Assembly: GCF_001015055.1 (NCBI RefSeq)
Contig: NZ_BBWZ01000008.1
Location: 62,001-126,000, forward strand
Source: Aneurinibacillus tyrosinisolvens
GTDB taxonomy: Bacteria; Bacillota; Bacilli; Aneurinibacillales; Aneurinibacillaceae
Direction of reading: 5' to 3'
DNA length: 64,000 nt
A program made the position numbers and the translations under genes. The first letter of the stretch is position 1; every line of letters begins with the position of its first letter. Below the pieces are notes generated by a model. It saw only the letters and a list, made by a program, of their open reading frames with translations, made no database searches and was not told the DNA's origin. Below, piece by piece: positions 1 through 9,207 of the stretch.

Positions 1-1
1 G

Positions 2-295
2 GGAAAAAGCTTTAAATATACAGAGAATGGTTCGGTTGGGCTTCTCGGAGGCAAGAAGACCGTCCATATCCAGGCACGTGGAGGCCTGTATTCCGAAGGA
101 CCGGCTGCGGAAGTGGAATTTGGTGATAAGTACTTAAAAGCGGTTATGAACTTCGTTGGAGTGACTGATTATGAATCGGTTATTGCTGAAGGAATGGCCT
201 ATACACCGGAGAAGGCAGAAGAGATTAAGCAGCAGGCGATTGCTTACGCACAAGAGACTGCAAAGCGGTTTGCGGGGCAAACGGTGTCAATTTAA
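2..295 (+). CDS. azoR: FMN-dependent NADH-azoreductase, C-terminal part
   Basis: The 97 residues that remain are the C-terminal end of the flavodoxin-like AzoR/AcpD family, which reduces azo dyes and quinones with NADH and FMN in the cytoplasm. The block [10 protein letters not shown] followed by YSEGPAAE is the conserved late segment of this family, which helps shape the flavin pocket. The gene runs in from the left edge, so start and upstream context are not visible. It ends just before a terminator and has no operon partner downstream. Family assignment is strong; substrate is not predictable. Confidence 0.85.
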   Translation, partial: GKSFKYTENGSVGLLGGKKTVHIQARGGLYSEGPAAEVEFGDKYLKAVMNFVGVTDYESVIAEGMAYTPEKAEEIKQQAIAYAQETAKRFAGQTVSI

Positions 296-302
296 TACAT
301 AG

Positions 303-334
303 AAGGCAGATGCTCATCCGCATCTGCCTTTTTC
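303..334 (+). terminator. Rho-independent terminator after azoR
   Basis: AAGGCAGATGC pairs perfectly with GCATCTGCCTT across a 6-nt loop, followed by T residues. The following signal peptidase gene converges on it and ends a few bases later, so the stem may serve both strands. Confidence 0.85.
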
Positions 335-337
335 TCA

Positions 338-886
338 TTAGAAGAGCTTTGTCCCGAGAACATGGTCCAGCGGCACACAACCGATATACCGGCTGTCGCT
401 GCTGTTGTTTCGATTATCCCCCATCACAAAAACAGCATCTTTCGGAACGACTACTCTCTCAGCTGAAACATATTCCATCGTCTCTTTTATGTACGGCTCC
501 GTAAGGGCTGCCCCGTTTCTATATACTTTGTTGTCTTTAAATTGAAGAATGTCCCCAGGCTTTCCGATGACTCTTTTTATCCACATCTCGTCGCTGTACT
601 GATTAGTAATGAGGCTTATTAACGGATTGTCCAGAAAATCGTCTTTAAGCGTACGCTCCCGGTTGACTCGGCTGTCAATGATGACAATATCGCCGTAATG
701 AGGTTCCAGATGGAGAGTATGCGTCAGTTTGGACACATAAATACGCTGCTCATCCTTCAGGGTAGGCTGCATTGAATATCCGAGTACCTTGGAAGGCTGG
801 AACAAAAATACACCGACAAGGATAGAAATGCACGCAACAATTGCCATCGCGCGAACCCAGCTTACAACCTCTTTTATTGCCCCCAT
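338..886 (-). CDS. lepB: Signal peptidase I
   Basis: Membrane-anchored type I signal peptidase of 182 residues, the usual Gram-positive SipS size. It removes signal peptides from exported proteins on the outer face of the membrane. One N-terminal transmembrane segment (about residues 11-29) precedes box B, GYSMQPTL, with the nucleophile Ser38. The general base is Lys104 in KRVIGKPGD, and the C-terminal box GDNRNNSSDSR is intact. A GGAGGT ribosome site sits 5 nt before the ATG. It stands alone, convergent with the azoreductase. Bacilli usually have several paralogues, so which Sip this is cannot be told. Confidence 0.93.
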   Translation of the reverse strand: MGAIKEVVSWVRAMAIVACISILVGVFLFQPSKVLGYSMQPTLKDEQRIYVSKLTHTLHLEPHYGDIVIIDSRVNRERTLKDDFLDNPLISLITNQYSDEMWIKRVIGKPGDILQFKDNKVYRNGAALTEPYIKETMEYVSAERVVVPKDAVFVMGDNRNNSSDSRYIGCVPLDHVLGTKLF

Positions 887-1027
887 ACAATACCTCCATG
901 ATTTTATAGCAAGTCTCTAATTGAGTTGCTTCTATGAATATTTTACCATGAAAGGGGAAAGCGGAGAAGTGTAGAACACATTGCTTCAAGGGCAGTTTCG
1001 CCGGACGGAAGATCTTCCAGCCGTTCA

Positions 1028-1510
1028 TCATCTTTTTCTTTTGTAAACGAGGAAGTAATAGGTGTATGGATTTTTTTCATCTTTTATTCCGGCTTTTCTT
1101 GAAACGAGTTTCCACTCCTCTTCACTAATTTCCGGGAAAAAGGTGTCGCCTTCAAAGCTTTCCTCAATCAGCGTAAGGTAAATTGTGTCCGTGTAAGGAA
1201 GGAACTGCGCAATAATCTGGGCACCTCCAATTACATCGATTTGTTTTCCGTCGAATGCGGAAAGGGCTTCTCCTACAGAATGAACGATAATACAGCCTTC
1301 CGCTTCGTACGCTTGATCTCTTGTAAGGACAACATTTTCCCTGCCTGGGAGAGGCTTTCCGATTGCCTCGTATGTTTTTCGGCCCATCACAATGACATGG
1401 CCTATGGTAACTGCCTTGAAGTAGGCCAGGTCGGCCGGAAGGTGCCAGGGAAGGCGGTTGTCTTTTCCGATCACCCTGTTTTGGTCCATTGCAACAACAA
1501 TTGAAATCAT
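1028..1510 (-). CDS. folA: Dihydrofolate reductase
   Basis: Reduces dihydrofolate to tetrahydrofolate with NADPH. The start MISIVVAMDQNRVIG is typical of DHFR, and WHLPADLAYFK, GRKTYEAIGKPLPGR and VIGGAQI mark the folate and NADPH sites. The ATG at 1510 is chosen because AAAGGAGTG lies at proper spacing and the family begins exactly there. A longer frame to 1570 would add 20 residues without homology. Length 160 residues is normal. Thymidylate synthase, the usual neighbour, is not next to it here; the upstream intergenic region runs to a divergent small gene. Confidence 0.94.
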   Translation of the reverse strand: MISIVVAMDQNRVIGKDNRLPWHLPADLAYFKAVTIGHVIVMGRKTYEAIGKPLPGRENVVLTRDQAYEAEGCIIVHSVGEALSAFDGKQIDVIGGAQIIAQFLPYTDTIYLTLIEESFEGDTFFPEISEEEWKLVSRKAGIKDEKNPYTYYFLVYKRKR

Positions 1511-1724
1511 ACCGAACGCACTCCTTTGTTTAATGAAATGATGAGCAGGGGCTTTTATAGCATATTCCACAATTTTAGCATGCAGTGAAGCATTTTGTTC
1601 AGTTTACCCTGTTTCCGTCTCCTGTCTTCTTTTCATGTATGGTTGTCCCTCCAATTGGATACTTTAATGTCTATATAAAGGATGATATGAAAAGTCTGCC
1701 ATGAAAAAGATTGGAGGAAGAGCA

Positions 1725-2027
1725 GTGCCGAAAAAGAACGCTCCTACGTATCCGAATGAATCGTTTACACCGCTGTCGACAGAGTATGATCAAACCCATA
1801 CGGTCAATTTGGAAGAATTTCCGGAAGGACCGTATGGTGCTGCTATTAACCTGGATATTTCGAAGGATGAATGGAAAGAGGGGATGCATTCTGCCCCGGT
1901 CCAGGCATACGAAGCGAGAGGGTTCCATGAAGGAATACCGAGGCAGGATCCGGCTGCCCATGATACGCATGACGATCCGAATACGAATGAACAGGATCCG
2001 TATAACTTAACGCATGCCCCAAAATAA
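1725..2027 (+). CDS. Small acidic hypothetical protein
   Basis: A 100-residue hydrophilic protein rich in Asp, Glu, Pro and His. The C-terminal third contains a run of short Asp/His/Asn-rich motifs. No signal peptide or membrane segment is present. I take GTG 1725 as start because GGAGGAAGAGCA precedes it; an in-frame ATG at 1701 lies upstream of that ribosome site and has none of its own. It is followed at once by a terminator, so it is probably a single-gene unit. I do not recognise the family; the composition resembles small spore or stress proteins of bacilli but nothing proves that. Confidence 0.7.
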   Translation: MPKKNAPTYPNESFTPLSTEYDQTHTVNLEEFPEGPYGAAINLDISKDEWKEGMHSAPVQAYEARGFHEGIPRQDPAAHDTHDDPNTNEQDPYNLTHAPK

Positions 2028-2050
2028 AACCGCTCTCCAGCGGTTTTCTG
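2026..2050 (+). terminator. Terminator after the small acidic protein gene
   Basis: AAAACCGCT and AGCGGTTTT form a 9-bp stem with a 4-nt loop. The 3' arm supplies the T tract. Confidence 0.75.
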
Positions 2051-2083
2051 TTATGATACCGCAATAGGGAAGGAGACTGTACC

Positions 2084-3204
2084 TTGAAGATAGAAAAGGT
2101 TGAAACATTTCCACTGCTGCACAGGCTCCCCCAGCCATATGGCGACGCGAATGGATTTAAAAAATATAGAAGCTGCTTCTTACTGCGGATTATTACCGAC
2201 TCAGGGATTGATGGGTGGGGAGAATGTGTTGACTGGCTTCCTACACTGGAAAAGGGATTTCACGAAAGAATTATCCCTTACTTAATCGGGAAGCGGGCAG
2301 AAAACCGCCTTCCGTTAGTGAAGGTCATCAAGAAATGGCACCAGCGGGCAGCGGCCGGTGTCAGCATGGCTTTAACTGAGATTATCGCGAAGAAAGCGGG
2401 TCTTTCCATTTGTGATTTATGGGGAGGGAGATGGCAGGATACGATTCCCGTCTATGCTTCTTTTCAGTCCTATTCCGAGGATTTGGACTGGGAGGGGCAT
2501 TCGATCCGGCTGGTTGAACGGGCTGTGGTTGATGGATTCACCCGGGTAAAGGTGAAAATCGGAGGGAAAACGATTGAGGAAGACCAGCGCCATATTGCCG
2601 GGCTTCAGTCAAAGCTTCAGGAGAGCATTTCTATCGTCCTTGATGCCAACCAGAGCTACGATGCGGCAGCGGCCAGAGAATGGGAGCCGTATTTCTCGAA
2701 GTGGAATAATTTTCTCTGGCTGGAGGAGCCGATGCCGATGGATCGTATAGCGGAATATAAATTTTTAAGGAGCGCGCTGTCCATCCCGCTTGCCGGGGGA
2801 GAAAATATAAAAAGCGCGAAGGATTTTCTTCCCCTTATAAAGGATAATGCCATTGATATACTCCAGCCGGACCCGATGCACCAGGATGGAATTGATGGGT
2901 ATCGTGAGTCACTGCAGTTGGCCCGGCTATCCGGTTTGCGGGTGTCTTCGCATGTGTTTGATGGAGGGCTAAGCAGGCTGTATGCATTGCTCGCACACGC
3001 GTGTCTGCCCCCGTGGAGCAAGATGGAGGGCGAAACGGCAGAGCCGGTAGAGTGGGACGTGATGGAGAACCCATTTACCCGTTTGCTGCCTATAGACCTT
3101 CCGGCGGACAGGTGTGCCTCCCGGATGGTATCGGCCTCGGGGTTGAACTCGATTGGGATATCATTCGGAAATACCGCTGGGACGGTGCAGCATACGTTGA
3201 ATAA
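2084..3204 (+). pseudogene. Enolase-superfamily (mandelate racemase/muconate lactonizing-like) enzyme, frameshifted near its 3' end
   Basis: Metal-dependent enolase-superfamily enzyme. The lysine motif KVKIGG, the metal ligands in VLDANQ, WLEEPMP and LAGGEN, and a late SSHVFDGG histidine place it near the mandelate racemase/muconate lactonizing branch; the substrate is unknown. Start is TTG 2084 behind AGGGAAGGAG. The frame is correct to about base 3099. After that the family's C-terminal signature [14 protein letters not shown] appears one frame over and stops at 3204. Restoring one T in GACCTTCCGG joins the two halves. If read without repair, the frame runs on through the downstream terminator, which shows that 3204 is the ancestral stop. 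It may be a real mutation or a sequence error (see findings). Confidence 0.85.
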
Positions 3205-3243
3205 AGGGCAAAGACAGCGGAAACCTGTCTTTGCCCTTTTTTT
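3203..3243 (+). terminator. Terminator after the enolase-superfamily gene
   Basis: AAAGGGCAAAGACAG pairs with CTGTCTTTGCCCTTT over 15 bp with a 7-nt loop and a T run. Its position directly at the 3204 stop supports that stop. Confidence 0.92.
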
Positions 3244-3343
3244 ACGGATATGGAACCTTAGGCAAATACCCGCAATATAATAAAAAATTGAAAGCCGTGT
3301 TCTTACTGTTACGTTCCTAAATGGATGGAGGGGGAAGACAGCA

Positions 3344-4060
3344 TTGGAAAATGAACAAATCTCGTTCCGGCAGCTCCGGGATGAAGACTATATCGCATTA
3401 AATCAAGAGCTGAATGCGAAGGATACGCTGGACGTTTTGAAGTGGGCGTATTCGACCTTCGGCGATGAGATTGTTTATGCTTGCAGCTTTGGGGCAGAAG
3501 GAATGGTGCTTATCGATTTAATCAGCAAAATTCGTAAGGATGCAAAGGTCGTCTTTCTTGATACGAATGTCCATTTCAAAGAAACATATGAGCTGATTAA
3601 GCGGGTACAGCAGCGGTACCCTTCGCTTCGCATCGAATTGCTTCAGCCCGGGTTAAGCCTGGAGGAGCAAGCATCCCGGTACGGAGACGAATTGTGGAAG
3701 AGTAAGCCTGATCAATGCTGCGCCTTGCGCAAGCTGGCGCCGCTGGAAAAAGCGCTGTCCGGCGCAAGGGCATGGATATCCGGCCTGCGGAGAGATCAGT
3801 CGCCCACCCGTAAAAATACACAATATGTAAATTGTGACCGCAAATTTTCTTCGATAAAGATATGCCCGCTTATCCACTGGACCTGGAATGACATATGGAA
3901 GTACATTACGCTGCTTGATTTAGAATATAACGAACTGCATGATAAGGGATATCCGAGCATTGGCTGTGAGCACTGTACACTCCCGGCTGCGAATACAGAC
4001 GATATGCGGTCCGGGCGCTGGGCCGGTTTTGGAAAAACAGAATGCGGGCTGCACCAATAA
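3344..4060 (+). CDS. cysH: Adenylyl-sulfate (APS) reductase, CysH family
   Basis: Reduces activated sulfate to sulfite with thioredoxin. The ATP-pyrophosphatase-like fold shows [11 protein letters not shown] near residue 47. Cysteines C125-C126 and C208/C211 are the [4Fe-4S] ligands of the APS-reducing branch, and ECGLH at the C terminus carries the catalytic cysteine. The cluster cysteines make APS rather than PAPS the likely substrate. Start is TTG 3344 behind GGAGGGGG. It opens a sulfate assimilation operon with sat and cysC. I see no S-box or other riboswitch in the 100 bases upstream. Confidence 0.92.
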   Translation: MENEQISFRQLRDEDYIALNQELNAKDTLDVLKWAYSTFGDEIVYACSFGAEGMVLIDLISKIRKDAKVVFLDTNVHFKETYELIKRVQQRYPSLRIELLQPGLSLEEQASRYGDELWKSKPDQCCALRKLAPLEKALSGARAWISGLRRDQSPTRKNTQYVNCDRKFSSIKICPLIHWTWNDIWKYITLLDLEYNELHDKGYPSIGCEHCTLPAANTDDMRSGRWAGFGKTECGLHQ

Positions 4061-4095
4061 GCGTAAATGCCGGCAGGGAATGGAGTGAAATGACC

Positions 4096-5229
4096 ATGAA
4101 CGAACCACATGGTGGAGCGCTGGTAGATCGAATCGACTTAACTTATGATTATTCCGCTATATTGAGTGAAATTGAGCTCGACAGCATGGCGCTTTCTGAT
4201 CTTGAACTTATTTCGATCGGGGCATACAGCCCGATTACAGGATTTATGGGCCAGGAGGATTATCATCGGGTTGTTCACGAGATGAGGCTTGCAAGCGGGC
4301 ATATCTGGAGCATTCCGATTACACTTCCTGTTTCGCAACAGGTCGCAGGAACACTGGAAATTGGAGAAAAGGTAAGGCTTACGTATGAAGGGGTCGTATA
4401 CGGAATTCTGAAGCTGCAAGAGAAATATACACCTGACAAACAGGTAGAAGCGGAGAACGTTTTCAGGACATGTGATATAGCCCACCCCGGTGTCAAAAAA
4501 CTTCTGGAGAGGCCTGAGGTCTACCTTGCGGGCCCGGTTACGCTGGTGAGGCGGCCGGAGAAGAAGTTTACGGAATTTTATTTAGATCCGACTGAAACGC
4601 GAAAAGCTTTCGCGGCACGGGGGTGGAAAACGATCGTAGGATTCCAGACAAGAAATCCGGTTCACAGGGCGCATGAGTACATCCAGAAATCAGCGTTAGA
4701 AATTGTGGATGGGCTCTTTCTAAATCCGCTTGTTGGGGAAACAAAATCCGATGACATCCCTGCAGATATTCGGATGGAAAGCTACCAGGTACTGCTTACT
4801 ACGTATTATCCCCAGGATCGTGTTCTTCTGGCAGTGTTCCCTGCAGCCATGAGATACGCAGGCCCGCGGGAAGCAATTTTTCATGCGATGGTGCGTAAGA
4901 ACTATGGATGTACGCATTTCATTGTAGGGCGCGATCACGCGGGGGTAGGCAGCTATTACGGAACGTATGATGCACAGCGGATTTTCGGGAACTTTACGGA
5001 AGAGGAGCTTGGAATTACCCCCTTGTTTTTTGAGCACAGCTTCTATTGCCGGAAGTGCGGAAACATGGCTTCGGCTAAAACGTGCCCGCATGGAAAAGAA
5101 GAACACGTTGTTCTTTCCGGAACGAAAGTAAGGGCAATGCTGAGCAGCGGGGAAGTTCCCCCTCCGGAATTTAGCCGCCCAGAGGTTGTAGAAGTGCTTA
5201 TCCGGGGAATGCGGACATCAGCCCGTTAA
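4096..5229 (+). CDS. sat: Sulfate adenylyltransferase (ATP sulfurylase)
   Basis: Makes APS from sulfate and ATP, feeding CysH and CysC on either side. Homo-oligomeric bacterial type. Conserved parts are YSPITGFMG, the nucleotide site [13 protein letters not shown], the [10 protein letters not shown] loop and the C-terminal zinc-like cysteines of [16 protein letters not shown] favour ATG 4096, giving MNEPHGG, which lines up with the family start. ATG 4090 is also in frame and sits only 4 nt behind GGAG. The gap to cysH is short, so the three genes are co-transcribed. Length 377 residues is normal. Confidence 0.93.
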   Translation: MNEPHGGALVDRIDLTYDYSAILSEIELDSMALSDLELISIGAYSPITGFMGQEDYHRVVHEMRLASGHIWSIPITLPVSQQVAGTLEIGEKVRLTYEGVVYGILKLQEKYTPDKQVEAENVFRTCDIAHPGVKKLLERPEVYLAGPVTLVRRPEKKFTEFYLDPTETRKAFAARGWKTIVGFQTRNPVHRAHEYIQKSALEIVDGLFLNPLVGETKSDDIPADIRMESYQVLLTTYYPQDRVLLAVFPAAMRYAGPREAIFHAMVRKNYGCTHFIVGRDHAGVGSYYGTYDAQRIFGNFTEEELGITPLFFEHSFYCRKCGNMASAKTCPHGKEEHVVLSGTKVRAMLSSGEVPPPEFSRPEVVEVLIRGMRTSAR

Positions 5230-5258
5230 TAAAGATAAAGACAATGGAAGGTGATTTG

Positions 5259-5873
5259 ATGTCGAATCAAACTCCAGCCCATATTGTATGGCATTCTACT
5301 GCGGTTACGAAAGAAGTGAGGCAGAAGCTGAACAGCCATAAGAGCGTGATTTTGTGGCTTACAGGCCTTTCAGGTGCAGGGAAGTCAACGCTGGCTAACG
5401 AAATTGAACGGAAGTTATATGCAAGAGGCCTGCGCACCTACTTATTAGATGGTGACAATGTCCGGCACGGCATAAATTGTGATCTCGGGTTCAGCCCCGA
5501 AGATCGGAAGGAAAACATACGTAGAATCGGAGAGGTTGCTAAGCTTTTTGTTGATGCCGGAATGATTGTGTTAACCGCGTTCATTTCTCCGTTCCGCGAA
5601 GATAGAGCGCTTGCCAGGCGGATTGTGGATGGTGGAGAATTCATTGAGGTGTATGTGAAGTGCTCACTCGACGAGTGCGAGAAGCGGGACCCCAAAGGGC
5701 TTTATAAGAAAGCAAAAGCAGGGGAAATCCGTGAATTTACAGGTATTTCTTCTCCTTATGAAGAACCCGATTCACCGGAAATTGTGATTGAGACAGATAA
5801 ACAATCTCTAGAGCAATCAGCCGATATCATTGTGCGGTATCTAGAGTCTAAAGAGATTATCCCGACTGGTTAA
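5259..5873 (+). CDS. cysC: Adenylyl-sulfate kinase
   Basis: Phosphorylates APS to PAPS. P-loop GLSGAGKST, the APS-binding [10 protein letters not shown], the [15 protein letters not shown] loop and [10 protein letters not shown] are all intact in 204 residues. ATG 5259 follows GGAAGGTGATTTG; an in-frame ATG at 5244 lies within that ribosome site region and is less likely. It is the third gene of the cysH-sat-cysC operon. With an APS-type CysH, PAPS is not needed for reduction, so CysC may supply PAPS for sulfation or be a shunt. That last point is inference. Confidence 0.93.
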   Translation: MSNQTPAHIVWHSTAVTKEVRQKLNSHKSVILWLTGLSGAGKSTLANEIERKLYARGLRTYLLDGDNVRHGINCDLGFSPEDRKENIRRIGEVAKLFVDAGMIVLTAFISPFREDRALARRIVDGGEFIEVYVKCSLDECEKRDPKGLYKKAKAGEIREFTGISSPYEEPDSPEIVIETDKQSLEQSADIIVRYLESKEIIPTG

Positions 5874-5995
5874 GCTATAGAGACACGGCCGATCACCGTT
5901 GTGCTTTTGCTGTGAATGGAACAAATACCCTTTAGCCATCCTAAGTAATGAAATCCAAAAATAATACTTTGATGGAATGAAAGGGGCTGTACGGT

Positions 5996-6265
5996 ATGTT
6001 GTATTTTAAACCTGAGTTTCGCGGGGAGCAGAGCGAAATTCTTAATGTTGTGGACGCGGAAGGCAGTGCGGTAGGATTTATTTCCTCCGTATTCAAGGAG
6101 AACAAAGACCTTTATATTATGGGGCAGCTTGAGAAAGAAGGGGAAAAACAGAATTTCATCGATATTGTTTCGGCGTATGTTACGGGGATGAAAAAATCTA
6201 CGCTTGGCGACGGTGAAACGGAACCGAGCTTTATATCCATCTCGGCGGAGAACGGCTTGATTTAA
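5996..6265 (+). CDS. Hypothetical protein between cysC and comA
   Basis: An 89-residue soluble protein with alternating hydrophobic beta-like stretches (ILNVVDAEGSAVGFISSVF, then an LYIMGQL strand), so a small beta-barrel or PRC-like fold is possible. An AAAGGGGCTG ribosome site lies in front of ATG 5996. It lies in the same direction between the sulfate operon and comA with no terminator visible on either side, so it may belong to the same transcript. I do not recognise the family and give no function. Confidence 0.6.
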   Translation: MLYFKPEFRGEQSEILNVVDAEGSAVGFISSVFKENKDLYIMGQLEKEGEKQNFIDIVSAYVTGMKKSTLGDGETEPSFISISAENGLI

Positions 6266-6431
6266 ATGGTGACAAGAGCAAATCCGATAGTAAATCGGGT
6301 AACAAATCGGAGAACAGCCAGTAAGCGAGAACATTTATAGGCGATGGCGCATAAGATGGTTTGCGGAGAAGATTTACCCAGAAGGAGGGAATTTTTCCTG
6401 TGAACCATCTTCAAACAATGTCAGCCATCCC

Positions 6432-7196
6432 TTGCTTGTTGAAGAAATCGGGAAAAGAGAAGGCAAGCCCCGGCGTAATGGGTTAACGATGCTCATTGAT
6501 AAAGGAGTCGGGCTCGCATCGTTCGAGGAAACGCTGCAGCTCGCCGGTGGGTATATTGATTTTATAAAACTCGGTTTTGGCACTACGCTGCTATATCCAA
6601 TGGAAGTGCTCAGCAAAAAGCTGCTCCTGGCAAAGAAGGCGGGTGTCACCCTTTACCCCGGAGGAACGCTGTTCGAACTCGCTTACCACCGCGGTTTCAT
6701 AAATGAACATTTTGAATTTATGAAGGAAGCAGGCTTTACACACATTGAAATTTCTGACGGGACGATTAATCTGCCCGAGAAAGAACGCAGAAGTTTGATA
6801 CGGGAATCAAAAGAACATGGCTTTACCGTCATTACCGAGTGCGGGAAAAAAGCAGTAGGATCCTATCTGGAAATAGAAGAACTTGAAAAAACGTTCTATT
6901 CTGATCTGGAATCCGGCGCTTCCCATGTCATTGTAGAAGGAAGAGAATCAGGGGAAAATGTCGGTATTTATGATAAAAATGGGTGCGCGGATACAGAGTT
7001 TCTCTGTGCCATTGAAAAAGTCTTTTCCGGAGAAGCCATGAATCACCTTATATGGGAAGCGCCCCGCAAAAGCCAGCAGACCGAATTGATTCTTTTCTTC
7101 GGAAAAGGGGTAAACATGGGCAACATTCAGTTTGAGGATGCATACAATCTTGAATGCCTTCGCAGGGGATTTCGTTTCGATACGTTTGTGAAGTAG
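6432..7196 (+). CDS. comA: Phosphosulfolactate synthase (ComA/YitD family), 5' end probably frameshifted
   Basis: Adds sulfite to phosphoenolpyruvate to give phosphosulfolactate. TIM-barrel features KPRRNGLTMLIDKG, YIDFIKLGFGT, YPGGTLFE, HIEISDG and VIVEGRESG identify the family. The 5' end is odd. The strong ribosome site AAGGAGGG at 6383 serves a GTG at 6400, but that frame dies quickly, while the ComA frame enters only at TTG 6432 with no ribosome site. One missing base between 6400 and 6432 would restore a continuous protein starting at 6400. The partner phosphatase gene comB lies 2 kb away. B. subtilis makes sulfolactate in spores with YitCD. Confidence 0.87.
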   Translation: MLVEEIGKREGKPRRNGLTMLIDKGVGLASFEETLQLAGGYIDFIKLGFGTTLLYPMEVLSKKLLLAKKAGVTLYPGGTLFELAYHRGFINEHFEFMKEAGFTHIEISDGTINLPEKERRSLIRESKEHGFTVITECGKKAVGSYLEIEELEKTFYSDLESGASHVIVEGRESGENVGIYDKNGCADTEFLCAIEKVFSGEAMNHLIWEAPRKSQQTELILFFGKGVNMGNIQFEDAYNLECLRRGFRFDTFVK

Positions 7197-7227
7197 CCCT
7201 CGTTCTATGGGGCATAAATACGAGGTG

Positions 7228-7258
7228 ATAGCCTTCCCAATGGCGGAAGGCTATTTTT
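7228..7258 (+). terminator. Terminator after comA
   Basis: ATAGCCTT and AAGGCTAT form an 8-bp stem with a short, partly paired loop, followed by six Ts. Confidence 0.85.
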
Positions 7259-7363
7259 TATTCACCGCAAAAGAGCGGGAAGGAACAGAATAAAAGGGAA
7301 TTATTTTGTTATCCTAAAGGAAGTGAACACTATGTAAAGTACAACGTAATTGGAGGAAGGAAA

Positions 7364-8647
7364 ATGGAGGCAACAAAAAAAGGGGTCTCAGTCATGATCG
7401 CCATCGCTTTAATTCCTTTGGTGATGGTGCTGGGGAATTCAATGCTGGTACCTGTTCTTCCCACAATGGAATCTCAACTGGGTATATCCCAGTTTCAGTC
7501 AAGTCTGATTATTACGGTGTTCTCCTTTGCTGCTGGTGTTATTATTCCCCTGGTCGGTTATTTGTCTGACCGCTACGGGCGAAAAATGATTATTGTTCCC
7601 TCGCTCATTGTATATGGACTTGGATCGATTGTCTCCGGATTGGCCGCCTGGCTTATGGAAAATTCTTACACGATGATTATTGTCGGGAGGGTTATCCAGG
7701 GAATCGGAGCGGCAGGAACGGCGTACATTGCCATGGCGCTGGTCGGTGATTTATATTCAGGGGGACAGGAAAGCAAGGCGCTCGGCGCTTTGGAATCAAC
7801 GAACGGACTGGGGAAAATTTTATCGCCGATTATTGGCGCCCTGGTTGCCATTATCGCCTGGTATGCCGCATTTTTTGTTTTCCCGGTTATTTGTTTTGCG
7901 GTGGCTGTATATGTTTGGTTCGGAGTGCCGGAGAAGAAAAAACCGAAAGGAAAGCCGCTTGGACCGTACTTACAAGCACTAAAGCAAGTTTTTGCAAGCC
8001 AGGGCAAGTGGCTAATCCCTGCTTTTTTTGTCGGGGCCACCGGCCTGTTTATTCTTTTTGGGGTTTTGTTTTACTTATCAGATGTATTAGAGGAAACCCA
8101 TCAAATCGATGGGATATTAAAAGGCACGATACTGGCCATTCCTTTGTCAGGCATGGTCATCACAGCCTACATCACAGGTGCGCAAATCAAACAAAACAAA
8201 CCGCTAATCCGAAAGCTCATGCTCATTGGCCTCGTGTTATTAACGGGTTCCATGGCTGCTGTCGCTTTCTTTGAGCAGCTTTACGTTATGATTGGGCTTC
8301 TAACGTTGGGAAGCGTTGGAACGGGGCTTGCCCTCCCTTGTTTGAATACCCTTATTACAGCAGCGGTAGACAAATCAGAAAGAGGAATGATTACATCGTT
8401 GTACGGAAGCGTCCGGTTTCTTGGTGTTGCTTTTGGCCCGCCGATTTTTGGCTGGCTTATGAAGATTTCACACCAGGTATTATTCTTTAGTGTAACGGGA
8501 TTAAGTTTAGTGACGTTAGTTCTGGCTTATTTCTTCATAAAGCCGGGGGTAAAGGGAAAAGGGAATACCGAACAGAAGGGCAAAGCAAGGGATCAAGGTC
8601 AAATTACAGAGACTTTGTTCAGAAAAAGAGAAAAAGCGCCGACATGA
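7364..8647 (+). CDS. MFS multidrug-type efflux transporter
   Basis: Drug:H+ antiporter of the 12-segment DHA1 class, 427 residues. MFS motif A is present as GYLSDRYGRK after the second membrane helix, and a motif C-like glycine-rich stretch (SPIIGALVAIIAW) follows in helix 5. It is close in style to Bacillus YfmO-type exporters. GGAGGAAGG precedes ATG 7364. The last 30 residues are a charged cytoplasmic tail. It stands alone between terminators; no regulator is adjacent. Substrate cannot be told from sequence. Confidence 0.85.
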   Translation: MEATKKGVSVMIAIALIPLVMVLGNSMLVPVLPTMESQLGISQFQSSLIITVFSFAAGVIIPLVGYLSDRYGRKMIIVPSLIVYGLGSIVSGLAAWLMENSYTMIIVGRVIQGIGAAGTAYIAMALVGDLYSGGQESKALGALESTNGLGKILSPIIGALVAIIAWYAAFFVFPVICFAVAVYVWFGVPEKKKPKGKPLGPYLQALKQVFASQGKWLIPAFFVGATGLFILFGVLFYLSDVLEETHQIDGILKGTILAIPLSGMVITAYITGAQIKQNKPLIRKLMLIGLVLLTGSMAAVAFFEQLYVMIGLLTLGSVGTGLALPCLNTLITAAVDKSERGMITSLYGSVRFLGVAFGPPIFGWLMKISHQVLFFSVTGLSLVTLVLAYFFIKPGVKGKGNTEQKGKARDQGQITETLFRKREKAPT

Positions 8648-8660
8648 GGCACCACAAAAT

Positions 8661-8688
8661 AGAGCAGCCGGTTGCTGGTTGCTCTTTC
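8661..8688. terminator. Bidirectional terminator between MFS and DUF441 genes
   Basis: AGAGCAGCC pairs with GGTTGCTCT (one G-T pair) over a short loop. It lies between two convergent genes. Confidence 0.65.
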
Positions 8689-8700
8689 GTATGAATTCCA

Positions 8701-9171
8701 TTAGAGAAAGTTTGAAAATGAATAGATAAGTTTCATCAACAGAGCGGTAATCGCTGCTGCCATAAGAGGCCCTACCGGAATCCCGCGAAGAAAAACAATC
8801 CCGATTATCGATCCTACGACCAATCCAACAATTAAGTGGGGTTCAGCCCGCAGCATCTCCAGCCCTTTTCCGTTCATATACGTAGCAAGGGCTCCTCCGG
8901 TCAAGGCTACCGCTCCGCCCAGTGTTGTGAACAGCGGAACAATGTCTTTGGAAGAGATTTTTTCGCTGGCAAAGGGAACCAATACTGATATCGTTAGAAA
9001 AAGCAGGCCAAGCTCCATGCCGCGCCGCTCGACAGCGGGAAAAAAGCGCTCTAAAGAGGTAAGCTTCAGGACGAGCAGCATGCTAGCTGCTGTGGCGATA
9101 ATCGGTGAGCGTCCAATAAGGCCTGTGATAATGAGAATAACAAGCGCAACTTCTCCTGAAAACATATGCAT
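8701..9171 (-). CDS. DUF441 / UPF0756 family membrane protein
   Basis: A 156-residue protein with four or five hydrophobic segments. The pattern [20 protein letters not shown] and the late [20 protein letters not shown] are characteristic of the YtwI/YeaL (UPF0756) family of unknown function. An AGGGG site precedes the first ATG at 9171; a second in-frame ATG two codons on is also possible. It is convergent with the MFS gene and lies 37 nt downstream of comB on the same strand, so both could share a transcript. Confidence 0.8.
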   Translation of the reverse strand: MHMFSGEVALVILIITGLIGRSPIIATAASMLLVLKLTSLERFFPAVERRGMELGLLFLTISVLVPFASEKISSKDIVPLFTTLGGAVALTGGALATYMNGKGLEMLRAEPHLIVGLVVGSIIGIVFLRGIPVGPLMAAAITALLMKLIYSFSNFL

Positions 9172-9207
9172 GTCTATCGAACCCCTGTCCTTTTATTCTC
9201 TTCACTA

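Noticed and set aside
2084-3280. Longer C terminus of the enolase-like protein read without frameshift
   Set aside because: It reads through the terminator and loses the family's C-terminal signature, which is present in the neighbouring frame.
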